Shown piece after piece: positions 1 to 7,877 of a stretch of DNA of 31,197 bases. A model generated the notes under the pieces. That model worked only from the letters and a program-made list of their open reading frames with translations, made no database searches and was not told where the DNA came from. The translations under genes were made by a program, and so were the position numbers. Position 1 is the first letter of the stretch. Each line of letters begins with the position of its first letter. Source of the stretch: DATNPH01 sp036703315 (lineage in GTDB: Bacteria; Cyanobacteriota; Cyanobacteriia; Cyanobacteriales; Coleofasciculaceae); contig DATNPH010000079.1 of NCBI GenBank assembly GCA_036703315.1, forward strand, positions 1 through 31,197, read 5' to 3'.

Positions 1-202
1 TTGCTACATTTGGATTCTCATCCGTGTTTAGTTTAACTACCTTTACTTGGCCTTCGTACTGTTGTGCAATCTCATCTACCACAGGCGCAACCATACGACA
101 GGGTCCACACCAGGGTGCCCAAAAATCAACTAAAACGGGAACTTCACTTTCAAGTACGTCTTGCTTAAAACTGGCATCTGTAACTTGTACGGCTGTTGAC
201 AT
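1..202 (-). CDS. trxA: Thioredoxin (m-type like), N-terminal part, cut by window edge
   Basis: Thioredoxins reduce disulfides in target proteins in the cytosol. In cyanobacteria this type is reduced by ferredoxin-thioredoxin reductase or NADPH-thioredoxin reductase. The 67 residues in the window begin MSTAVQVTDASFKQDVL and carry the active site WCGPC (residues 31-35), preceded by the VLVDFWAPWC strand and followed by KLNTDENP. The family is about 105-110 residues, so roughly 40 residues lie beyond the left edge. The ATG at 202 has an AAGGA-like ribosome site about 9 bases upstream. The gene lies downstream of guaB3 and yfr1 on the same strand, the order known from many cyanobacteria. The family call is secure; the exact paralog is not. 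Confidence 0.95.
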   Translation of the reverse strand, partial: MSTAVQVTDASFKQDVLESEVPVLVDFWAPWCGPCRMVAPVVDEIAQQYEGQVKVVKLNTDENPNVA

Positions 203-354
203 GCCTGGAAATCCTTGCGTGTACTGTTTCTATCTCTCTAGGAAATTCTACCACAGTGAAAACTAAGGTTCTCTACCTTAAAATCTATACATTTAGAAAT
301 AAATTTCGCTTGATTCAATGGCTGATTTTCCCCCACCACTTCAAAGTTCAAAAC

Positions 355-389
355 AAATAGAAGGAACCGCCCGAACGCAGTCCGGGCGG
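355..389 (-). terminator. Rho-independent terminator, 3' end of yfr1
   Basis: A perfect 7-bp G+C-rich stem (CCGCCCG / CGGGCGG, arms at 367-373 and 383-389) is followed on the minus strand by TTCCTTCTATTTG. It forms the 3' stem of Yfr1 and probably also stops read-through from guaB3 before trxA. Confidence 0.8.
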
Positions 390-429
390 AGTGTGGTGTG
401 AGGAGTGAACGGAAACATGCGTCTCCGCT
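360..429 (-). ncRNA. yfr1: Yfr1 small regulatory RNA
   Basis: Read on the minus strand, the guaB3-trxA spacer shows the three-part Yfr1 architecture. A 5' stem-loop has arms at 421-427 and 410-416 and a GCAT loop. An unpaired stretch holds the 11-base motif ACTCCTCACAC (396-406). A 3' GC-rich stem (367-373 with 383-389) is followed by a T-rich tract. Yfr1 is known to carry exactly this motif between two stem-loops, and its gene lies between guaB and trxA in many cyanobacteria. It acts by antisense pairing through the motif, for example on porin mRNAs in Prochlorococcus. The ends given are inferred from the putative -10 box and the terminator. Confidence 0.93.
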
Positions 430-435
430 TTCTCT

Positions 436-441
436 ATTGTA
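436..441 (-). promoter_or_regulatory. Putative -10 box of yfr1
   Basis: The minus strand reads TACAAT, close to the TATAAT consensus, seven bases before the expected 5' end of the Yfr1 RNA near 429. No convincing -35 element is seen 17 bases upstream. The site is placed by distance to the RNA structure only. Confidence 0.5.
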
Positions 442-555
442 AGCGACAGCTATAGTTTTTCTAGTGTTCGGTAAGGTTGACCGGAAATTTTTTATGATCG
501 CCTCAACAGCCGTAACTTTACTTCACGGCTTTTCAACCATTGCTACTCACAGCAA

Positions 556-1719
556 CTATTTCCCCATACCCAACTGCTGAGCTTTCTGGTACACCTTCCC
601 TTCCGTTAGCAGAGAAGGGGCAATTACCACTTCGACTTGCTGCATTTCTTTGATGTTCTTGGCTCCCAGTGTCCCCATGCTGGTTTTCAATGCCCCCAAG
701 AGGTTGTGAGTGCCATCATCAAGTTGTGCTGGTCCTCTGAGAATCTGCTCTAGGGTGCCAGTGCTGCCGACTTGAATGCGGGTGCCGCGTGGTAGAACCG
801 GGCTAGGTGTTGCCATACCCCAATGAAAACCTTGTCCGGGTGCTTCTTTGGCTCTGGCAAAGGGTGAGCCAATCATAACACCATCAGCACCACAGGCAAT
901 ACATTTGCAGATGTCACCACCAGTAATTAAACCGCCATCAGCAATGACTGGGACATAGTTGCCAGTTTCCTGATAGTAATCGTCACGGGCAGCAGCACAG
1001 TCAGCGATCGCCGTTGCCTGAGGTACACCCACACCCAATACACCACGAGAGGTACAAGCGGCACCAGGTCCAATGCCTACCAGAACACCAGATGCTCCAG
1101 CTTTCATTAAGTTAAGGGCAACATCGTAAGTCACGCAGTTCCCTAAAATCACTGGCATCGGCATTTCTTGGCAGAAGTGAGCCAAATCTAAGGGGGTTAT
1201 CGACTCGGGTGAGAGGTGAGCCGTTGAAACCACTGTTGCCTGTACAAAAAATAGATCAGCACCGGCTTTACCTACAACTTCACCGTACTTCACCGCACCA
1301 GCGGGCGTCGCGCTCACACTAGCAATTCCGCCTTGTTCTTTGATTTCCCCAATCCGCTGTGTAATCAGTTCCGGCTTAATGGGTTCAGCATACAGTTCCT
1401 GCATGAGAGTGACAAACTCGGACTTACCCACTGAAGCAATGCGGTTTAGCACGGGTAAGGGGTCAGCATAACGGGTTTGAATCCCCTCTAAGTTAAGCAC
1501 ACCCAAGGCACCCAGCTCAGACAAGAGAACTGCCATCCGAACATCTACTACCCCATCCATTGCACTAGCAATAATGGGAATTTCTCGCTCAATGCCGCCA
1601 ATTTGCCAGCGAGTATCCGCCAAACTGGGGTCTAATGTTCTAGTTCCTGGGCACAGTGCAATTTCATCGATGCCGTATGCCCTGCGAGCTGTCTTGCCGC
1701 GCCCAATCTGAATATCCAC
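556..1719 (-). CDS. guaB3: GuaB3-type IMP dehydrogenase family protein
   Basis: The protein has 387 residues and is a TIM-barrel member of the IMP dehydrogenase/GMP reductase family. It has the catalytic loop GIGPGAACTSR with Cys222 and the phosphate-binding segment DGGLITGGDI near 261-270. It has no CBS pair, so it is shorter than classical GuaB (about 490 residues) and matches the cyanobacterial/actinobacterial GuaB3 group in length and N-terminus (MDIQIGRGKTARRAYGIDEI). IMP dehydrogenase catalyses the NAD-dependent conversion of IMP to XMP in guanine nucleotide synthesis. That this copy has that activity is inferred from the family. It is followed on the same strand by yfr1 and trxA, the conserved cyanobacterial order. 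The ATG at 1719 gives the typical family start. Confidence 0.93.
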   Translation of the reverse strand: MDIQIGRGKTARRAYGIDEIALCPGTRTLDPSLADTRWQIGGIEREIPIIASAMDGVVDVRMAVLLSELGALGVLNLEGIQTRYADPLPVLNRIASVGKSEFVTLMQELYAEPIKPELITQRIGEIKEQGGIASVSATPAGAVKYGEVVGKAGADLFFVQATVVSTAHLSPESITPLDLAHFCQEMPMPVILGNCVTYDVALNLMKAGASGVLVGIGPGAACTSRGVLGVGVPQATAIADCAAARDDYYQETGNYVPVIADGGLITGGDICKCIACGADGVMIGSPFARAKEAPGQGFHWGMATPSPVLPRGTRIQVGSTGTLEQILRGPAQLDDGTHNLLGALKTSMGTLGAKNIKEMQQVEVVIAPSLLTEGKVYQKAQQLGMGK

Positions 1720-2107
1720 GATTCTACCCGTTCTGATCTATGTTTCAGCTAGCGTATCAAATTCAGAGGGAATTGGACTGACTCACATCTAATCTGAAAA
1801 TAGGAATGGGGAACGGGGAACAGGGGAAGAAGAATTTTCATCCTTTCATTCGTAGCTTACGAGAACCCTTGTATTTGACTACAAGAGGCAGTTGAACCGT
1901 TGGAAATACCCCCAACTCCCCTAAAAAGGCTAACAAGCAGGGCTAGGCGTAAGTCTTACCAAAGATACATTGGTTATGTGCTTGCCTCTGTCTAGGGTTC
2001 AGAATCACTGGAGGACGAATTTAAGTAAACTGATGGATGCGGAGTTGTCAATAATTATAAATAATTTGTAATAATTAATCACCGACCCTGAAAACTTGTA
2101 AAAAAAA
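1720..2107. other. Intergenic region with G-rich heptamer repeat
   Basis: This 388-base gap lies between the divergent guaB3 and the small gene at 2108. It holds a short (GGGGAAC)n heptamer run near 1808-1826, a family seen at many cyanobacterial gene borders, and a very AT-rich stretch around 2050-2085 that could be promoter DNA. I see no convincing gene, tRNA or riboswitch in it. Confidence 0.5.
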
Positions 2108-2317
2108 GTGACTAGCAATCAAGCCAACCCAAGGATGCCCCTGACCGATAAAGACAGGGAAGCGTTAGACGATATCTTTGAAACAGTTGCAGTTGAGGAT
2201 ATGAAGGAAATAGAGGCAACTGTGGCTCACTACTCTGCTGCACCTCTTGAAGCCTGGGAAGAGAAAGGGTGGGTGGTCAACAGCTTTCTGCCGAACCCAA
2301 GCGAATTGACTGTCTAA
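2108..2317 (+). CDS. Small acidic hypothetical protein
   Basis: I do not recognise this 69-residue protein. It is acidic and probably helical, with segments DKDREALDDIFETVAVEDMKEIEATVAHY and a tryptophan-containing tail (EAWEEKGWVVNSF, about residues 48-60). There is no signal peptide, cysteine motif or membrane segment. The GTG at 2108 has only an A-rich tract upstream. An ATG at 2135, preceded by AAGG, is an equally good start and would give 60 residues. It stands alone upstream of mutS2 on the same strand, 174 bases away. Its composition looks protein-like, but only homologs could prove that it is real. Confidence 0.45.
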   Translation: MTSNQANPRMPLTDKDREALDDIFETVAVEDMKEIEATVAHYSAAPLEAWEEKGWVVNSFLPNPSELTV

Positions 2318-2476
2318 AGACTTTCAGCTTCAACTAAGGGACGACTATAAACAAATTCTATAAGTATTCGGGGTGCACTGCCTTATCTGATTAGGGCTGG
2401 CTAGAAAGCAGTTTACGGTTAATCCCACTCGTTCTGTGCTGGGGAATTGCTTGATAATTAACTTAGGGCAAGCTTT

Positions 2477-2482
2477 TATAAT
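2477..2482 (+). promoter_or_regulatory. Perfect TATAAT box just before mutS2
   Basis: TATAAT lies only 10 bases before the TTG start of mutS2. A TTGATA box sits at 2451-2456, but the spacing is 20 bases, longer than ideal. If it is used, the mRNA would start about 3 bases before the start codon, nearly leaderless. This would fit the lack of a Shine-Dalgarno sequence. It could also be chance in AT-rich DNA. Confidence 0.3.
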
Positions 2483-2491
2483 ATTTGAGTT

Positions 2492-4996
2492 TTGATTCAA
2501 TCTGAAACTTTAGAACTACTAGAATGGCAACGCTTGTGCCAGCACCTGGCTACATTTGCTGCTACCAAGCTGGGAGCGATCGCAGCTCGTCATCTCCAAC
2601 TCCCGACAACGCAGGCACAGAGCCTACACTTATTGGATCAGACTAAGGAAGTCTATCAACTGGAAAGCCGATTAACCACTGGGCTTTCTTTTGAAGGCAT
2701 TCAAGATATTGGAGAGTCTTTAGAACGGGCACAATTGCAAGGGCTTTTGTCTGGAGAAGACTTGTTGGCGATCGCAACGACGTTGGCAGGTGTGCGGCGG
2801 TTGCGTCGCGTAATTGACGAGCAGGAAGATGTGCCAGTGCTCGCCCAATTGGTTGCCGATTTGCGGACTTATCCAGAATTAGAGCAAGAAATTCACCGTT
2901 GTATAGATGATCGAGGCGATGTAGCTGACCGTGCAAGTCCGAAGCTGGCTGGCATTCGTTCCCAAGTAAAAACCTTACGAAACCGGATTCATCAGGTTCT
3001 CCAAGGGATTTTGCAGCGTCAAGGCGGCGCAGTTCAGCAGCAACTAATTACCCAAAGAGGCGATCGCTTTGTTATCCCAGTCAAGGCTCCACAGAAAGAC
3101 GCGATTCCTGGTATTGTTCACGATACCTCTAGCACGGGTGCAACTCTCTATATAGAACCTAACGCGATCATTGGGCTAGGAAATCAGCTTAGGGTACATC
3201 AACGTCAAGAGCAAGTCGAAGTAGAAGCCGTACTTCGCGCTCTAACGGAGCAGGTGGCAGCTGTTAAGCCAGACTTGGAGCAGTTATTAGCCGTAGCAAC
3301 AACGTTAGATTTAGCAACGGCAAAGGCACGGTATAGCCTGTGGTTAGAAGCCAATCCGCCAAGATTTATTGACCACAACGCCGAAGAAATCATTACCTTG
3401 CGTGAACTGCGACATCCCTTATTGGTATGGCAACACAAGCATGAACAGGGAAAATCAGTTATTCCCATTAATGTACAGATTCAGCCGAACATTCGTGTGG
3501 TGGCAATTACTGGACCGAACACAGGCGGCAAAACTGTCACATTGAAAACCCTAGGCTTGGCAGCCCTAATGGCGAAAGTAGGGCTGTTTGTTCCAGGGAG
3601 AGAGCCAGTGGAATTACCGTGGTTTGAGCAAGTACTGGCAGATATTGGTGATGAGCAGTCGCTAGAGCAGAGTTTATCCACCTTCTCTGGTCATATCCGC
3701 CGAATTAGCCGAATTCTCGAAGCCTTGGGAAGTCGGGAAGAAGACACGGAGAATTTTGTAGAAGAACTCTCCTCGTCATCTACTCCCTCAGACCCAATTG
3801 AACAGGACAACAGCGAAGAATCCCCCCCTACTCACCACTCACCACTCACCACTGCCTCTCTTGTATTACTCGATGAAGTAGGAGCGGGAACTGACCCAGC
3901 TGAAGGGAGTGCTTTGGCGATCGCTCTTTTACAATATCTAGCTGACCACGCTCAGTTAACAGTTGCTACAACTCACTATGGCGAACTCAAGGCGCTGAAA
4001 TATCAAGATGAGCGGTTTGAGAATGCCTCGGTTGAGTTTGATGATGTTAGTCTCTCACCAACTTATCGGTTGTTGTGGGGAATTCCGGGTCGTTCAAATG
4101 CATTGACGATCGCGCGACGCTTAGGGTTAAAGCCGGAGGTGGTTGACCAAGCTAAAACTCGTATAGGCGGCGTATCAGAAGATATTAACCAAGTGATTGC
4201 TGGTTTGGAAGCCCAACGCCGTCGTCAGGAAACTAAGGCGACAGAAGCAACCCAGCTGCTGCAACAAGCAGAACGTCTGCATCAGGAGGTGTCTACTAAG
4301 GCAACGCTTTTGCAGGAACGGGAACGGGAGTTAAAGCTTTCTCAGGAACGGGCAGTACAACAAGCGATCATCCAAGCTAAGGAAGAAATTGCTCAAGTGA
4401 TTCGTCGGTTGCAGCAAGGGCCGACAAGCGCTCAAAATGCCCAAAAGGCGACAGAGGCTCTTAATGAAATCGCCCAACGTCATCTTCCAGCCATATCCCC
4501 ACCTAAACCCAAGCCAGGATTTCGACCGAAAGTAGGCGATCGCGTCCGCATTCCCCGGTTGAATCAGACGGCTGAGGTGCTGAGTGCGCCTGATGATGAT
4601 GGTGAGCTAACTGTGCGCTTCGGGTTGATGAAGATGACTGTGTCACTAGCCGATGTGGAATCGCTCGATGGTCAAAAAGCTGAGATACCAGTAAAATCAA
4701 AACCAGCATCGGTACCTACCCCAGCCGTTGTATCGTCACCTGTTCCTCCTGTCCGAACCTCTAAAAATACAGTTGATATTCGTGGAAGCCGCGTAGCAGA
4801 TGCGGAGTTTGAACTAGAGCAAGCGATTTCACAAGCAGCGCCATCTGGAGCACTCTGGATTATTCACGGCAAGGGAACAGGTCGGCTGCGGCAGGGTGTT
4901 CATGAATTTTTGGAACGACACCCTCTGGTTGATCGTTTTCAGTTGGCGGAACAAGCAGAGGGTGGGGCGGGAGTCACGGTTGCCTACCTTAAATAA
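2492..4996 (+). CDS. mutS2: Endonuclease MutS2
   Basis: This 834-residue protein has the MutS2 layout. An N-terminal core and coiled-coil region comes first (about 1-330). The MutS-type ATPase follows, with Walker A GPNTGGKT (341-348), Walker B LVLLDE (D461, E462) and the TTHYGELK segment. Next come a long helical coiled coil (about 570-670, rich in Q, E and R) and a C-terminal Smr nuclease domain (about 760-833) with VDIRGSR and HGKGTGRLR (from His792). MutS2 lacks mismatch recognition. It is tied to suppression of homologous recombination or to rescue of collided ribosomes, and I cannot tell which applies here. Unlike most homologs, about 45 residues of Ser/Glu/Pro-rich sequence (about 409-455) lie between Walker A and B and contain a heptamer DNA repeat. 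TTG is the start; the MIQSETLELLEW N-terminus fits the family. Confidence 0.95.
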   Translation: MIQSETLELLEWQRLCQHLATFAATKLGAIAARHLQLPTTQAQSLHLLDQTKEVYQLESRLTTGLSFEGIQDIGESLERAQLQGLLSGEDLLAIATTLAGVRRLRRVIDEQEDVPVLAQLVADLRTYPELEQEIHRCIDDRGDVADRASPKLAGIRSQVKTLRNRIHQVLQGILQRQGGAVQQQLITQRGDRFVIPVKAPQKDAIPGIVHDTSSTGATLYIEPNAIIGLGNQLRVHQRQEQVEVEAVLRALTEQVAAVKPDLEQLLAVATTLDLATAKARYSLWLEANPPRFIDHNAEEIITLRELRHPLLVWQHKHEQGKSVIPINVQIQPNIRVVAITGPNTGGKTVTLKTLGLAALMAKVGLFVPGREPVELPWFEQVLADIGDEQSLEQSLSTFSGHIRRISRILEALGSREEDTENFVEELSSSSTPSDPIEQDNSEESPPTHHSPLTTASLVLLDEVGAGTDPAEGSALAIALLQYLADHAQLTVATTHYGELKALKYQDERFENASVEFDDVSLSPTYRLLWGIPGRSNALTIARRLGLKPEVVDQAKTRIGGVSEDINQVIAGLEAQRRRQETKATEATQLLQQAERLHQEVSTKATLLQERERELKLSQERAVQQAIIQAKEEIAQVIRRLQQGPTSAQNAQKATEALNEIAQRHLPAISPPKPKPGFRPKVGDRVRIPRLNQTAEVLSAPDDDGELTVRFGLMKMTVSLADVESLDGQKAEIPVKSKPASVPTPAVVSSPVPPVRTSKNTVDIRGSRVADAEFELEQAISQAAPSGALWIIHGKGTGRLRQGVHEFLERHPLVDRFQLAEQAEGGAGVTVAYLK
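3830..3850 (+). repeat. In-frame heptamer repeat (ACTCACC)x3 inside mutS2
   Basis: Three tandem ACTCACC copies encode the residues around THHSPLT just before Walker B of MutS2. Three heptamers make 21 bases, so the frame is kept. The same kind of STRR is normally intergenic in cyanobacteria. Confidence 0.85.
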
Positions 4997-5228
4997 GAGC
5001 AGGGGAAGAAGAGGAGCAGGGAAGCAGGGGGAGAAATTCTATCATAAAGTCCCAATCTCTCGCCTTCAGTGTAGAAGCTTTATTTGTGTTAAGAGTTTTG
5101 AAGTGAGAATGCAAAACTTTCTGAACAATTACGCAGTGGATAGAAACTTACCGTAAACTCTGATAGTCGTGTTTCAAGATTGGTAACTGCAAAAGGCAAC
5201 CCTGATTTGGTCACCTACTCTTAAAGAT

Positions 5229-5819
5229 ATGCGCTCTACCGCGAAGACGCCGACATCGTCTCCCCCTTGGGAGGATTTACCTCTGAGCCAAGCGCCAGAT
5301 CCAATACAGCTTGATAACATTAAAGCCCAGTTGGATTTGGTTTTGCTGAGTTTAGAAGCCTTAGCCGGCATTGGCTCTGAGGAAATGCTTCAGGCAGCAG
5401 CTGACTTGAACTTAGAGTCTATGGTGTCAGATCGGGTGGGTCTATGGCGTTTGCGTCAATCCAATCCCCTGCGCAAAAGTTCAGGAGGGCGGAAAAAGTT
5501 AGATGTGGAAGAGGCGCGATCGCTTGTTTTGATTATCTGTCACCTGGCTAGAGAGCATCAGGAGCTAATCCGCCGTGCTGTCGCGCTACTCGAACAAATG
5601 GCAGAGCAAAACAGTGAACCGCACCGTGCCGCTTTATTGGGAGATTATCTTGATAAGTTCAGCAACACTTACCAGGAGCGCATGGAGCAAGGAGAGAACG
5701 TATCGCCTGATCTGCTGACCCAGCTGGCTCTTAAAATACTGATCGATTTGCTGTTTTATAGCGGCCCCAACGGTCATCGGCGTCTGTGGCTAGCACTGCT
5801 GGATCGGGCAGGCAACTAA
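5229..5819 (+). CDS. DUF3038 family protein
   Basis: This 196-residue soluble protein matches my memory of the cyanobacterial DUF3038 family. It has a helical body (QLDNIKAQLDLVLLSLEALAGIG), a central VEEARSLVLIICHLA segment, and a C-terminal LALKILIDLLFYS...HRRLWLALLD block. No catalytic motif, signal peptide or membrane segment is visible. The function is unknown. It lies 116 bases upstream of a DUF4335 protein on the same strand. These two families are commonly neighbours in cyanobacteria, which suggests a shared job. The ATG at 5229 is the first good start. Confidence 0.75.
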   Translation: MRSTAKTPTSSPPWEDLPLSQAPDPIQLDNIKAQLDLVLLSLEALAGIGSEEMLQAAADLNLESMVSDRVGLWRLRQSNPLRKSSGGRKKLDVEEARSLVLIICHLAREHQELIRRAVALLEQMAEQNSEPHRAALLGDYLDKFSNTYQERMEQGENVSPDLLTQLALKILIDLLFYSGPNGHRRLWLALLDRAGN

Positions 5820-5935
5820 AGCGCTCAACGCCCTAAAAGTGAGGAGCCAGGAGTAAGGAGTTAAGACCATCCAACCCTAACTCAAAACTCAAAACGGACT
5901 ACGTCCCGCTGCGCTAACAAAACTTTGTTAATCTC

Positions 5936-7585
5936 ATGCCTTTATCTAATTCAGTCTTGCGACGCTATACTCCCCCTACCTGCACACTAGAAATAGTGGC
6001 AAAAAACTCTCCCCTGTCTCGTTGGGTAGGGAAATCTGCGCTGAAAGATTTGCGCTTTGAGCTGCGTTTTGATGACCCGCGCAAGCCAGAAGACCAACGG
6101 ATAACAATTCGCGGCGATCGCACTGATCTAGACGTTTTGTATGAGGCAGTTAATAGTTATGTGCAGGACTTCGTCAGCCAGTCCTCAGTGCAACTGCCGA
6201 TGATGCTTCAGCCCCCCGCGGCTAGCGCTCCTGATTCTACAGTTAATACAAACAAAGAAGCGCGTCGCGTATCATATCTAGGTTCCGATGTCAATCCCTC
6301 AGATCCGTTACCAGCTCAAACCTTTGAGGAAGAACTAGACAAATCAAATGATTCATCCCCAGAGCTGAGCTTAGAGTCAAACCCCAGACTGTCAACTCTT
6401 AAACCTCAGAATGTTGCTACACAAATTTACCTGCAACCAAGAGGCTTACTGTCTCACGACCTTGTTTTGGGTGGACTAGCTAGTGAGGAAGCTGGTCGTG
6501 TCGTCAACTTGAGTGTGCTACAACTATTTGACTTGGCAACAGCGTTGGATGAATATGCTACGGAAGTGGTGGCTTTACCCAACCTCAAGTCCCCTCTGGG
6601 TTGGACGAAAACCTTACCCGCTTGGACACCCACAGCAGCAGCTGTGCTGGTGACCGTAGGTGTCACAACTGCGGTAGTTAAATTACTTGACCGACCTAAT
6701 ACTATGCAGCAAACGGCTTCAACAGCCGGTCGATCGCCTATTCCAGGACAGACGCCCCTGCTTTCCCAGGTGCCAGTAGCGCCAGCTTCACCAATCCTAA
6801 TTTCTCCATTACCGACGCCGATATTGCCACCGGGTATTGCCTCCTCACCCACGTTGACGCCACCGCCTCCAGTGACTGTACCACCTCCTGGGTCGTTCAC
6901 TCCGCCAACAAGGGAACGCCCGACTATAACGATCAACCCGTCCAACCCCGCCCCACCACTGATCGCCGATGCACCGCAACGTTCTATTCCAGCTCTTGTT
7001 CCAGGTGGAGTAGCATCTGCTCCTGGTTCTTCAGCTAATAGTAAAAGCCCCAGTTCTTCTAAGACGACAGCTTCTGGTTCCTCATCTGGAAATCCCTCAG
7101 CACAGCAAAGTCAACCTGGTACACCCAGCGCAGTACCAACTTTACCGTCCTTACCGAATTTGCCACCTATCCCAGCAACTGCCCCGCCTGCTGATGTCGC
7201 CCAGCAAGCTCCTTCGTCTGATACCCGTACTGCTTCTGCCTCAAGGGAGTCAAACCAATCGGAGTCGGCCTCTTCTGGGAATGCAGCTAATAGTAAACTG
7301 TCTGACACTATCCCTCAGGTGGCAGAGGCAAGAACCTATTTCGAGCAACGCTGGAAACCACCTAGTAATTTGACGCAAACCGTAGAGTACAGTCTGTCGT
7401 TAAATGCAGATGGTTCCATTCAACGAATTCTTCCCTTAGGAAAGGCAGCAGGAGACTACATAGATCGTACAGGTATACCTTTGCCGGGTGAACCCTTTGT
7501 TTCTCCAATACAGGGGACAGGTAATCCTATAATCCGAGTGGTTCTTGGTCCCGATGGTAAGGTACAGACGTTTTTAGAAAAATAA
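5936..7585 (+). CDS. DUF4335 family protein, Pro/Ser-rich, one membrane segment
   Basis: The 549-residue protein starts with the block typical of cyanobacterial DUF4335 proteins (RRYTPPTCTLEIVAKNSPLSRW, then LRFELRFDDPRKPEDQ), about 1-200. A single hydrophobic helix follows near 240-260 (AAAVLVTVGVTTAVVKLL). A long disordered region rich in Pro, Ser, Thr and Ala runs from about 265 to 455. The C-terminal domain (about 460-549) contains EARTYFEQRWKPP and ends VVLGPDGKVQTFLEK. The pattern suggests a cytosolic N-domain, a membrane anchor and a linker carrying a distal domain, possibly in the periplasm. The function is not known. Its DUF3038 neighbour upstream is probably co-transcribed. Linker length is expected to vary between strains. 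Confidence 0.75.
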   Translation: MPLSNSVLRRYTPPTCTLEIVAKNSPLSRWVGKSALKDLRFELRFDDPRKPEDQRITIRGDRTDLDVLYEAVNSYVQDFVSQSSVQLPMMLQPPAASAPDSTVNTNKEARRVSYLGSDVNPSDPLPAQTFEEELDKSNDSSPELSLESNPRLSTLKPQNVATQIYLQPRGLLSHDLVLGGLASEEAGRVVNLSVLQLFDLATALDEYATEVVALPNLKSPLGWTKTLPAWTPTAAAVLVTVGVTTAVVKLLDRPNTMQQTASTAGRSPIPGQTPLLSQVPVAPASPILISPLPTPILPPGIASSPTLTPPPPVTVPPPGSFTPPTRERPTITINPSNPAPPLIADAPQRSIPALVPGGVASAPGSSANSKSPSSSKTTASGSSSGNPSAQQSQPGTPSAVPTLPSLPNLPPIPATAPPADVAQQAPSSDTRTASASRESNQSESASSGNAANSKLSDTIPQVAEARTYFEQRWKPPSNLTQTVEYSLSLNADGSIQRILPLGKAAGDYIDRTGIPLPGEPFVSPIQGTGNPIIRVVLGPDGKVQTFLEK

Positions 7586-7634
7586 ACCGAGGCGGGTTGG
7601 GTTGAACTGATATCTGGTAGCATTCTCAATTACC

Positions 7635-7703
7635 GTAGGGTGGGCACTGCACACAACGATAGAATCAGCTTGTTCTCGTTTTGGTAGGCAGTGCCCACCC
7701 TAC
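7635..7703. repeat. Perfect 16-bp inverted repeat with 37-base loop
   Basis: GTAGGGTGGGCACTGC (7635-7650) is repeated inverted as GCAGTGCCCACCCTAC (7688-7703). It lies after the DUF4335 stop, so it could act as a transcript-end structure. The G/C-rich arms resemble a dispersed repeat common in cyanobacterial spacers. The tail lacks a clear T-run. Confidence 0.75.
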
Positions 7704-7877
7704 ATCTAGAGAGTGATCGCAACAGGGAAACTTTGGGATTAATACAAGCCAATTGTTGACGAGTTTATGCGATCGCCTCAGTCAGCTAAAGGGTACTCTC
7801 TGTTACGCAAACTGCAACTATCTAAAGTTAGAGCTACGAGTGAGTCATACTAGCGATTATCGTACTGAGGGCGTCCG

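Noticed and set aside
6454..6945. Minus-strand 163-codon Gly/Val-rich frame
   Set aside because: It is the reverse reading of the Pro-rich linker of the DUF4335 gene; the GGG and GTG pattern mirrors CCA/CCT codons. No start context.
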